From Woeseiaceae bacterium (lineage in GTDB: Bacteria; Pseudomonadota; Gammaproteobacteria; Steroidobacterales; Woeseiaceae): 64,000 nucleotides of DNA. The stretch's first letter is position 1. The number at the start of each line of letters is the position of its first letter. The notes under the pieces were generated by a model. That model saw only the letters and a program-made list of their open reading frames with translations, ran no database searches and was not told the DNA's origin. Made by a program: the position numbers and the translations under genes. Location: the NCBI GenBank assembly GCA_021773035.1, contig JAJFKU010000063.1, positions 353,243 through 417,242 of the forward strand. Direction: 5' to 3'. This document shows, in pieces, positions 24,307 to 32,500 of the stretch.

Positions 24307-25790
24307 CGCGCATGTAGCCAAGTCGGCAGAAAGCTGTAAGGATCGCGGTCTTCCGCAGGTGACCAGGTAACTCCGCTGCTACTCAAGAGATCTGCCATCG
24401 AGCCGTCCCTGGCGGCATCGAACAGCTCTGTTGCGCCGCCGACGTGGGCACCGCCGATGTAAATTTGCGGAATCGTCTTTTGCCCGGTCTGATCCTGAAT
24501 GGCGGCGCGTATCTTTGCGCCGCGATTGCCGTCCTGATAAGCGACCGAATCGAGGTCCACTGAACGATACGGAATACCGTAGTGAGCGAACATCTTGCGC
24601 ACCGACCAGCAGAATTCGCACCATTCCAGCGCGAACAACACGACCGGTTGCTCGGCGTTGGCGGTCACCGATGCCAGGAAATCGCGGGCATCCTCCTCGA
24701 CGACGGGCGCTGCTGCAGCGTCTTCATCGGCCGCCGGTGTTGACGGTGGCGAATCGAAGCGGCCGCTCGGCGTTGAGTGCGCGATGATCTGTTCTTCCTC
24801 CGTCATGTCGACCGGAATGTCTTCAAACAGCGGCGTGCTCAGGTAGCGCTCGCCGGTGTCTGGCAGCATGCACAGAACGTTGGCGCCAGGCTCCGCTTTT
24901 TCGGCTACGGCGAGCGCTCCGGCCAGTGTCGCGCCGGCAGAGATACCGACGAAAATGCCTTCCTGCTGTGCGAGCGCCTTCGACAAGCGCAGGGCTTCGT
25001 TGCCGTCGATGGCCACGATGCCGTCTATCAGCCTGGCGTCGACAACGTCTTCCATGAGCCTGGGAATGAAATCCGGACTCCAGCCCTGCATAAGATGCGG
25101 GCGAAACAGCGGGTGGCTGTCGCGCGGCGTGCCGTCGTCGAGCCGATCCTGCGGCGTACCGCTGCCGAGCATCTGCGCATTATCGGGTTCGCAAACGATG
25201 ACCTTCGTTTGCGGGCTTTTTTCCTTCAGCACGCGCGATACGCCCTTGAGCGTGCCACCCGTACCGAATCCGCTGACCCAGTAGTCGAGCTTGCGGTCTG
25301 CAAAGGCATCGAGAATCTCCGGCGCGGTAGTCCTGGAATGCGCGTCGGCGTTCGCTTCGTTCTCGAATTGCCGCACCAGAAACCAGTCGTGCTTTGCAGC
25401 GAGTTCCGTGGCCTTCGCCAGCATTCCGGTGCCTTTCAGCGACGCCGGCGTCAGCACGACTTTGGCACCGAGGAAACGCATCATTCGGCGGCGCTCAACG
25501 CTGAAGCTTTCGGCCATTGTCACGACCAGTGGATAGCCTTTCTGTGCGCAGACCATCGCGAGGCCGATGCCGGTATTACCGCTCGTTGCTTCGATAACGG
25601 TCTGGCCGGGCTTTAATGTACCGTCCTTTTCCGCCTGTTCGATGACGTTGCGCGCCAACCGGTCCTTGACCGATCCCATGGGGTTAAAGGACTCGATTTT
25701 CACGTAGACATTGACGTCTTCCGGGCCGAGCTTATTGAGTTTGACAATCGGCGTATTGCCGATGGTTTCGAGAATGTTGTTGTACAGCAT
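24303..25790 (-). CDS. cysK: Cysteine synthase fused to a C-terminal glutaredoxin domain
   Basis: The 495-residue protein has a complete O-acetylserine sulfhydrylase domain (about 1-320): I-G-N-T-P-I-V near residue 10, PLP Lys42 in G-S-V-K-D-R, T-S-G-N-T-G-I-G and the G-T-G-G-T loop. A linker of about 50 acidic and Pro/Ala residues follows. Then comes a glutaredoxin domain (about 380-470) with active-site Cys391 and Cys394 (C-E-F-C) and T-I-P-Q-I. It makes cysteine from an activated serine and sulfide; the glutaredoxin may supply or protect the thiol. Start ATG 25790 fits the family N terminus. Confidence 0.9.
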   Translation of the reverse strand: MLYNNILETIGNTPIVKLNKLGPEDVNVYVKIESFNPMGSVKDRLARNVIEQAEKDGTLKPGQTVIEATSGNTGIGLAMVCAQKGYPLVVTMAESFSVERRRMMRFLGAKVVLTPASLKGTGMLAKATELAAKHDWFLVRQFENEANADAHSRTTAPEILDAFADRKLDYWVSGFGTGGTLKGVSRVLKEKSPQTKVIVCEPDNAQMLGSGTPQDRLDDGTPRDSHPLFRPHLMQGWSPDFIPRLMEDVVDARLIDGIVAIDGNEALRLSKALAQQEGIFVGISAGATLAGALAVAEKAEPGANVLCMLPDTGERYLSTPLFEDIPVDMTEEEQIIAHSTPSGRFDSPPSTPAADEDAAAAPVVEEDARDFLASVTANAEQPVVLFALEWCEFCWSVRKMFAHYGIPYRSVDLDSVAYQDGNRGAKIRAAIQDQTGQKTIPQIYIGGAHVGGATELFDAARDGSMADLLSSSGVTWSPAEDRDPYSFLPTWLHAR

Positions 25791-25885
25791 TGTGGGTTGC
25801 TCCGATGAACGCGATTGATGGTGTAAGCCTACGGCGTTGCTGCCGGGCAATCCTGACCGCAGCATTCGCAATTCGTGACCATTTC

Positions 25886-25914
25886 TCGACCATCGGCGTG
25901 CTTCGGACTAAAAT
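25886..25914 (+). promoter_or_regulatory. Promoter of the 27-residue peptide gene
   Basis: TCGACC (25886-25891) and TAAAAT (25909-25914) are 17 bases apart, matching the -35 box at four and the -10 box at five positions. Transcription would start near 25921, giving a leader of about 25 bases with an AGGGGG ribosome site at 25935-25940. Confidence 0.6.
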
Positions 25915-25945
25915 AAGAAGGTTAAACAATAACATAGGGGGTGTC

Positions 25946-26029
25946 ATGGATAGTCCGGGATTCTTACCACTGGTTCACCTCGGGCTGATCATCTGGTTCT
26001 TCATGGGGCCGGGAACGCCCAAGAAGTAG
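25946..26029 (+). CDS. Small single-helix membrane peptide, 27 residues
   Basis: The ATG at 25946 follows an AGGGGG ribosome site by five bases and a good promoter by about 30. The peptide has a short polar start (M-D-S-P-G), a hydrophobic stretch L-P-L-V-H-L-G-L-I-I-W-F-F-M of membrane-spanning character, and a G-P-G-T-P-K-K tail. The positive end suggests the C terminus stays in the cytoplasm. It lies between the divergent cysteine synthase fusion gene and the convergent nitrilase gene. I do not recognise a family. Small membrane peptides often regulate a membrane partner; that is inference. Confidence 0.6.
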   Translation: MDSPGFLPLVHLGLIIWFFMGPGTPKK

Positions 26030-26041
26030 CCGCTGGACTGC

Positions 26042-27001
26042 CTACTCGTTGTCGAGAAACTCGGCGGTCGTCTGCCGCTTGCGATTGACGATCAGTCGGG
26101 TGACGTCGGGGCGGGAGTAGTGGCCCGCGACATCGAGACTGTGGCGCTCTTCGAGAACGCGCCGATGATCGATCTCAACGACGTACAGCGATTCTTCGCC
26201 GGACTGCGGCGCAAGCACCCATTCACCGTTTGGGGCGGCGACGCAGGAGCCACCGTTTGCCATCAGATCGTCGGCCGCATCTGCGAGCGCATCGGCGTGC
26301 GGCAGCGCGGCCCCGATATCCTCCCTTCGCATCAGGCCGGACACGGAAACGACAAACGAGCGGCTCTCTCGAGCGATAAAGCGCGTGATATCCGCGGTGT
26401 TTCTCTCGCTGCCCGGCCAGATTGCGACATGCAGGTCTTCGCCGAGGGCGTAAAGGGACGCTCGCGCCAGCGGTAACCAGTTTTCCCAGCAGTTAAGGCC
26501 GCCGACAGTAAACGGGCCGACGCGGTGCGTTTGCAGGCCGTTGCCGTCGCCGATCGCCCAGACGAGACGTTCCTCGTAAGTCGGCATTAACTTGCGGTGT
26601 ACCGAGCCGATCGTGCCAGCAGCGTCAATGTACACCATTGAGCAGTAGAGGCTGTGTCCACCGCGATCCGACGCGCGCTCGATCGTTCCGAGATAGATCG
26701 AAATGCCATGTTTGCGGGCGGCGGCACTGATTTGTTCGAGATCGCCGTTTTCGACGCACACGGCCTGCGATACATAGTGTGCGTACAGCGATTTCTGCAG
26801 GGCAGAATCGAAGCGGGCGCCGTCGGTACGCTCCACCCAGAAGGGGTAGCCGGGCAGCAGTGCCTCGCCAAACACGACCAGTGTGCAGCCTTCGGCGGCG
26901 GCTTTGTCTATCCAGCTTACGATCTTGTCGATAGTCGCATCGCGGTTGAGCCAGACGGGAGCAATCTGAACGAGGCCGACGGAGATTCGCTTATCGGACA
27001 T
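26042..27001 (-). CDS. Nitrilase (carbon-nitrogen hydrolase family, branch 1)
   Basis: The 319-residue protein has the Glu46-Lys137-Cys171 triad: F-G-E-A-L-L-P, H-R-K-L-M-P and G-L-N-C-W-E-N-W-L-P. The C-W-E-N motif is typical of true nitrilases, which convert nitriles to carboxylic acids and ammonia, rather than amidases. ATG 27001 is chosen because AGGGAAG lies just before it; an in-frame start at 27049 lacks such a site. Substrate is unknown. Confidence 0.88.
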   Translation of the reverse strand: MSDKRISVGLVQIAPVWLNRDATIDKIVSWIDKAAAEGCTLVVFGEALLPGYPFWVERTDGARFDSALQKSLYAHYVSQAVCVENGDLEQISAAARKHGISIYLGTIERASDRGGHSLYCSMVYIDAAGTIGSVHRKLMPTYEERLVWAIGDGNGLQTHRVGPFTVGGLNCWENWLPLARASLYALGEDLHVAIWPGSERNTADITRFIARESRSFVVSVSGLMRREDIGAALPHADALADAADDLMANGGSCVAAPNGEWVLAPQSGEESLYVVEIDHRRVLEERHSLDVAGHYSRPDVTRLIVNRKRQTTAEFLDNE

Positions 27002-27102
27002 GATCTTCCCTGACGGAGTAAAGTTTTTCTTATTGGGCAAGCATATCATGAAATTCCGCGTTAGAATCGGCAGCCAAGCTTATGAAAAACTAAGGAAATT
27101 GC

Positions 27103-27852
27103 ATGGGTGAACCTCTGCGACTTTATGGCCTGAACGCGCTGGTTTTGTCGGCGGGCAGCGGTATCGGCGAAGCGGCCGCACGGACTCTGATCAAACACGG
27201 TGCGACCGTGTTGGCGGCCGACACAAAGAACAGCGGCGCGGAGCAACATTTCGCGAGCGTGAAGGGAATTACCGGACTCTCAACGAATCTGGTCGACGCG
27301 GATCAAATGCCGGCCCTGGTGCAACAGGCGGTCGATATGCTGGGCGGTATCGATATTCTCGTGAACGAGTTTCCTATCGCGTATAGCGATCCGATGCCGG
27401 CATCGGCAGAGAATCTCGAACGGCTGCTGCAGTCTCGCGCTGCGCTGACCTTGTCGATATGTCGTGCCGCTCTGCCGCACCTGAAGAAAAGTCCGGCGGG
27501 TCGTATTATCAACATGGGTTTCCTGAGAAGTTCGTTCGCGGCCGATGCGGACGATGCGTTTGACCGCTCGCAGCAGGACCTTGCCAACCTGACGCGTGCG
27601 CTGGGGGTCGAGATCGGCGAGTTCGGCATTACAGCAAACTACGTCCAACCCGGCGGCGTCATGACGCCGGGCAGCCGCGATGTATTTCGTCGGGACAAGG
27701 CGCTGCGGGATCACTGCATCAAAAACTCGGCGGCGAAACGCCTCGGCGAGCCGGTAGACATCGCAAAGGTCGTCTTGTTTCTGGCCAGCGACGATGCGAT
27801 GTTCGTCAGCGGTACCGGTATCGCCGTCGATGGCGGTCGTTGCGGCACCTGA
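27103..27852 (+). CDS. SDR-family protein with degenerate active site
   Basis: The 249-residue protein follows the short-chain dehydrogenase fold, with S-A-G-S-G-I-G-E near residue 16 and an A-V-D-G-G end. The catalytic Tyr and Lys of Y-x-x-x-K are replaced by Phe153 and Gln157, the catalytic Ser region reads M-G-F, and N-N-A-G reads N-E-F-P. It probably binds a nucleotide but is unlikely to catalyse classical reduction. Its stop overlaps the thioesterase start, so the two proteins are made together and may act as a pair. Confidence 0.85.
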   Translation: MGEPLRLYGLNALVLSAGSGIGEAAARTLIKHGATVLAADTKNSGAEQHFASVKGITGLSTNLVDADQMPALVQQAVDMLGGIDILVNEFPIAYSDPMPASAENLERLLQSRAALTLSICRAALPHLKKSPAGRIINMGFLRSSFAADADDAFDRSQQDLANLTRALGVEIGEFGITANYVQPGGVMTPGSRDVFRRDKALRDHCIKNSAAKRLGEPVDIAKVVLFLASDDAMFVSGTGIAVDGGRCGT

Positions 27853-28757
27853 TGACGATGAATCCGGTACTTGAAGACCTCATCGGACTGCTTGGTCTCG
27901 AACGCATTGAGGACAATATTTTTCGTGGTGCCAGTCACGACCTTGGCGGACCGCAGGTGTTCGGCGGGCAGGTTATCGGCCAGGCCTTATCCGCGGCGCA
28001 ACGCACAGTTGATGGCCGGGTAGCCCACTCATTGCATGCCTATTTTTTGCGCCGCGGCGATGTCAACGCACCGATCATTTACGAAGTCGATCGCTCACGA
28101 GATGGTGGCAGCTTTTCCAATCGCCGTGTAGTCGCGATCCAGCATGGACGGCCGATTCTGAATCTGGCGGCGTCGTTTCAGAACCCCGAGGCCGGTCTTG
28201 AGCATCACTCGGCGATGCCGGACGTGCCCGGGCCGGATGGCATCAAGGACCTGACCGAGGTCGCCAAAGATATGCTCGAGCATATCCCATCCAAAATGCG
28301 GCGTTTTCTGACCGACAAGCGACCCTTCGAGTTCCGCCATGTTGAGCCTGTGAATTTCGACGCGCCGCAAAAACTACCGCCGCTGAAACACGTCTGGATT
28401 CGCGCGGTCGATACTTTGCCGAACGATCCGGTGTTGCATCAAAATCTACTGACCTACGTTTCTGACTACGAACTTCTCGGTGCGGCGACAATGCCGCACG
28501 GCCTGTCGTTTACACGGGGTGGCTTGATTATGGCGAGCCTCGATCATGCGCTGTGGTTTCACAGCGAGGTAAAGGTGGACGAGTGGCTGCTCTACGCGAT
28601 GGACAGTCCGAATTCCTCAGGTGCGAGAGGCTTCGCGCGAGGGCAGTTGTTTAGTGAGGACGGCAGGCTGGTTGCGTCAACGGCGCAGGAGGGCCTGATG
28701 CGCATCGTCGACCCCACCGCTCGAAAGCCGCGTTCGAAAGCGGGTACGCAGAGCTAA
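27852..28757 (+). CDS. tesB: Acyl-CoA thioesterase II
   Basis: The 301-residue protein has the double hot-dog fold of TesB, with G-G-Q-V-I-G-Q-A-L near residue 40, H-S-L-H-A-Y-F-L-R-R-G and, in the second half, S-L-D-H-A-L-W-F-H and F-A-R-G-Q-L-F. It hydrolyses medium- and long-chain acyl-CoA to free acid and CoA. The ATG at 27852 overlaps the upstream stop as ATGA. Confidence 0.92.
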   Translation: MTMNPVLEDLIGLLGLERIEDNIFRGASHDLGGPQVFGGQVIGQALSAAQRTVDGRVAHSLHAYFLRRGDVNAPIIYEVDRSRDGGSFSNRRVVAIQHGRPILNLAASFQNPEAGLEHHSAMPDVPGPDGIKDLTEVAKDMLEHIPSKMRRFLTDKRPFEFRHVEPVNFDAPQKLPPLKHVWIRAVDTLPNDPVLHQNLLTYVSDYELLGAATMPHGLSFTRGGLIMASLDHALWFHSEVKVDEWLLYAMDSPNSSGARGFARGQLFSEDGRLVASTAQEGLMRIVDPTARKPRSKAGTQS

Positions 28758-28761
28758 ACGT

Positions 28762-29505
28762 TCAGGTTGACTTTCCCTGTGCGGCGACAGCTGCCGCGGC
28801 TTTGGCGATCGCGTCGGCGTCGCCGAGAAACTCACGCGACAGCGGCTGCAGGTCATCGTCCAGACGGTAAGCGAGCGGCACTCCGGTCGGAATGTTAAAG
28901 CCGGTAATGTCATCGTTCGACACCTTGTCCAGCATCTTGACCAGCGCGCGCAAACTGTTGCCGTGTGCAGCGATCAGAACGTTCTTGCCTGCCCTGAGTT
29001 CGGGAGCGATAACGTCGTTCCAGCACGGTAGAACCCGTTCCAGCGTGGTCGCCAGCGATTCTGTGGCCGGCAGGCCCTCGATACCACGGTAGCGCGGGTC
29101 CTGAGCCGGATGCCGCTCGTCGTCCACTTCGAGTTCGGGAGGTGGAATGTCGTAGCTGCGGCGCCAGATGTGTACCTGGTCGTCGCCGTATTTTGCCGCC
29201 GTCTCAGCCTTGTTGAGCCCCTGCAGGCTGCCGTAGTGGCGTTCGTTCAGGCGCCAGTCCCGAATCACCGGTATCCACATGCGATCCATCTGGTCCTGTA
29301 TATGCCAGAGTGTGCGAATGGCGCGTTTCAGTACCGATGTATAAGCGATGTCGAACTCATAGCCGAGATCCTGCAGCAGGCGACCGGCGGCTATTGCCTC
29401 CTGGTTACCTTTTTCTGTCAGGTCGACATCCGTCCACCCGGTAAACAGATTTTTCAGATTCCAGTCACTTTGACCGTGACGACACAACACCAGCTTGCCA
29501 GCCAT
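28762..29505 (-). CDS. gpmA: 2,3-bisphosphoglycerate-dependent phosphoglycerate mutase
   Basis: The 247-residue histidine phosphatase-fold enzyme has L-C-R-H-G-Q-S with phosphoacceptor His10 or so, N-E-R-H-Y-G-S-L-Q-G and A-A-H-G-N-S-L-R-A. It interconverts 3- and 2-phosphoglycerate in glycolysis. It lies 38 bases after the large glutamate dehydrogenase gene on the same strand and may be cotranscribed with it. Confidence 0.96.
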   Translation of the reverse strand: MAGKLVLCRHGQSDWNLKNLFTGWTDVDLTEKGNQEAIAAGRLLQDLGYEFDIAYTSVLKRAIRTLWHIQDQMDRMWIPVIRDWRLNERHYGSLQGLNKAETAAKYGDDQVHIWRRSYDIPPPELEVDDERHPAQDPRYRGIEGLPATESLATTLERVLPCWNDVIAPELRAGKNVLIAAHGNSLRALVKMLDKVSNDDITGFNIPTGVPLAYRLDDDLQPLSREFLGDADAIAKAAAAVAAQGKST

Positions 29506-29543
29506 TCCTGCTCCCGATTAGGTGACCCCAAACGAGGTCCCGG

Positions 29544-32500
29544 TTAGTTTGCGATCAAGTCCTGCAGTTCCTGCGCGGCAACCGAAAGCGTAGCAAAATC
29601 GACTGTACCGCGTAGTTTCATTTCGTCGATCATCGCTTTGAAGCGTTCAACTCCGACAGCGTGTTTCTGCAGCCAGGTATCTGCGATTTCTCCCGGTTCG
29701 CGCTTGCTTCTTGCCGACAATAGCTGGAACGCGAGTTTGCGCCTCAGTCGGTAGAATTCGTCGCGCAGATTACTACGCGCCATCGCCTGCCAGCGGCCAT
29801 CGACGTTGAGGTCTTCCGCCTGATTGTGCAGCCAGTAAAGGCCCAGCTCATCGTTGAAGTGTGAGTACAGGCGTGCCGCGTCCAGCACGTCGCGCTTGCG
29901 CTCGGCGGCGAGGTCGGCCATGTCCAGCGCGGGTCTTGTCAGCAGCAGGACGGACATGCGGTTGGCGAGTTTTTCGGGGACGCCCATTGCGATGTAGCGT
30001 TGTTCGGCTTTTTCGTTGCGGGTACGGCTGGCGCGCGACAGGTAAGTGGCGGAACGCGAGTAGATACGCGACATGTTGTCCTTCAGGCGCTCGACCGATT
30101 TCACGATATCGAGTTCGTCTCCGTACTGTTCGATCAGCCAGTAGCAGACATGCCGCAAGGTCCGGCTTACCTCGAACATCATCGAAACCTGGGCGCTGGC
30201 CGGAATCTTGTAGTCCAGCGATTCGATCTTTCTTAACAGCGGTCCGGCTCTGCAGATAATACGGGCGACCTTATAGGCGCGGGCAACGGTAACGATATTG
30301 GCGCCGGTGTCCAGCTGCACACGTTTGACGAATGCGGGGCCCATACGGTTAACGAGGTCATTTGCCACCAGTGTTGCCAGAATCTGGCGGCTTAGTCGGT
30401 GCCCGGGTAGCAGATCAGCGTAGCGGCGTCTGAGTACGGCCGGAAAATAGCGCTGTGGGTCGATAGCGAGGAATTCCTCCAGCGATTCCTCGGAGTCGAT
30501 GAGGCCGTTGTATAAATCGATTTTTGCGTAGCTCAGTACCACGGCAAGCTCGGGCCGGGTGAACCCGAGTTTGCGGCTTCTTCTTTCGTCGATCTCGACT
30601 TCGTCGGGCAGGAATTCTATATCCCGGTCCAGCAGCCCGGTGCGCTCGAGATCGGTAATCAGGCGGGCCGTTTCGTCGATGCGGTCGGCTGACAGGGTTT
30701 CGCTCATGCTGATCGACTGCGTTTGCAGATAATTGTTCCGCAGTACCAGTTCGGCAATATCGTCGGTCATGGACTTGAGCAGGGTATTGCGTTTCGCACG
30801 CGTCAAGCCTTTTTCCTTGGCTGCGTTGCTTAGCAGTATCTTGATATTGACCTCACGGTCGGAGCTGTCTACTCCCGCCGAGTTGTCGATGAAGTCGGTG
30901 TTGATGCGACCGCCAAGCAGGCTGTACTCCACCCGCGCCAGCTGCGTGATACCGAGATTGCCGCCTTCGCCGATAACCTTGCAGCGCAGTTCATTGGCAT
31001 TGACGCGTACGGCGTCGTTGCTACGGTCGCCGACGTCTGCATGGCCTTCGTGACTGGCCTTGGCATAGGTGCCGATACCGCCGTTCCACAGCAGATCGAC
31101 CGACATTTTGAGAATTGCGCTGATGAGTTCGTCGGGTTTTAGCGAGGCGTCGTCAATATCCAGCAACTTACGGACTTCGTTGCTGAGTCGAATCGTCTTG
31201 GCCTGACGCGAGTAAACACCGCCGCCTTTCGATATCAGGGAGTCGTCGTAGTCTTCCCAGCCAATACGCGGTGTTTTGAAAAGACGCTGGCGTTCGCGAT
31301 AGCTGCTTGCCAGATCGGGATCGGGGTCCAGGAAAATATTCTGGTGATTAAAGGCAGCGACCAGCTTTATCTTTTTCGACAACAGCATGCCGTTGCCAAA
31401 AACATCCCCGGCCATGTCGCCGACGCCGGCGACAGTGAACGGGTCTGTCTGCGTGTTCAGGCCAATCTCACGAAAGTGCCGTTTGACGGCTTCCCAGGCG
31501 CCTCGAGCGGTAATGCCCATTTTTTTGTGGTCGTAACCCGCCGATCCGCCGGAGGCGAAGGCGTCGTCCAGCCAGAAGCCATAATCTGCCGATATACCGT
31601 TCGCGATATCAGAGAACGTCGCCGTTCCCTTGTCGGCCGCGACAACCAGGTAAGGGTCTTCGCCGTCGCGGCGAATGATGCCCTCCGGTGTGACGACATC
31701 GCCGTCGATCACATTGTCGGTGACGTCCAGCAATGCATGAATGAACGTCTTGTAGCAGTGGATACCGTTTTTCATGATGGCGTCACGGTCACCGCTTGGC
31801 GCGCGTTTGGGGAAAAACCCGCCTTTCGCGCCGGTGGGAACGATGACGGTGTTCTTCACCACCTGCGCCTTCATCAGGCCAAGTACTTCCGTGCGGAAAT
31901 CCTCGCGCCGGTCGGACCAGCGCAGACCACCACGGGCGATATCTCCGCCGCGCAGGTGGACACCTTCAACTTCGGGGGAATAGACAAAGATCTCGAACTT
32001 TGGTCTCGGCAACGGAATCTCGGGTAGCTGCGCCGGGTCCAGTTTGATCGAAATGTAAGGTTTTGGTTTGCCGTCCTCTCTCAGGAAATAGTTGGTGCGC
32101 AAGGTGGCATTGATGCCGCCGGAGAACGCTGTGAGGATTCTGTCTTCATCGACGTTTCTGGCGTCGGCGACACCGCGCTGGACGGCGGCGTTTACACGCC
32201 GGAGTTCCTTGCTGCGGCGAGATTTGGATACGTCCGGGTCGAACTGCAGCTCGAACTGCCTCACAAGCAGCGGTACCAAAGCTGCGTGCGCGACCAGTAC
32301 GTCTTCCATATAGGCCTGGCTAAATGGCAGACCGAGCTGCTGAATGTGTTTTGCATAGCATCGAAGTAGTGCCGTTTGACGCCAGTCGAGACCACAGTTG
32401 AGCACCAGCCGGTTGAGGCCGTCGTCTTCGGCGTCACCAGCCAGGACGGCCAGGAAACAGGCCTCGAAGCGCGCGCCCGCTGCAGCGAAATCGATGGCTT

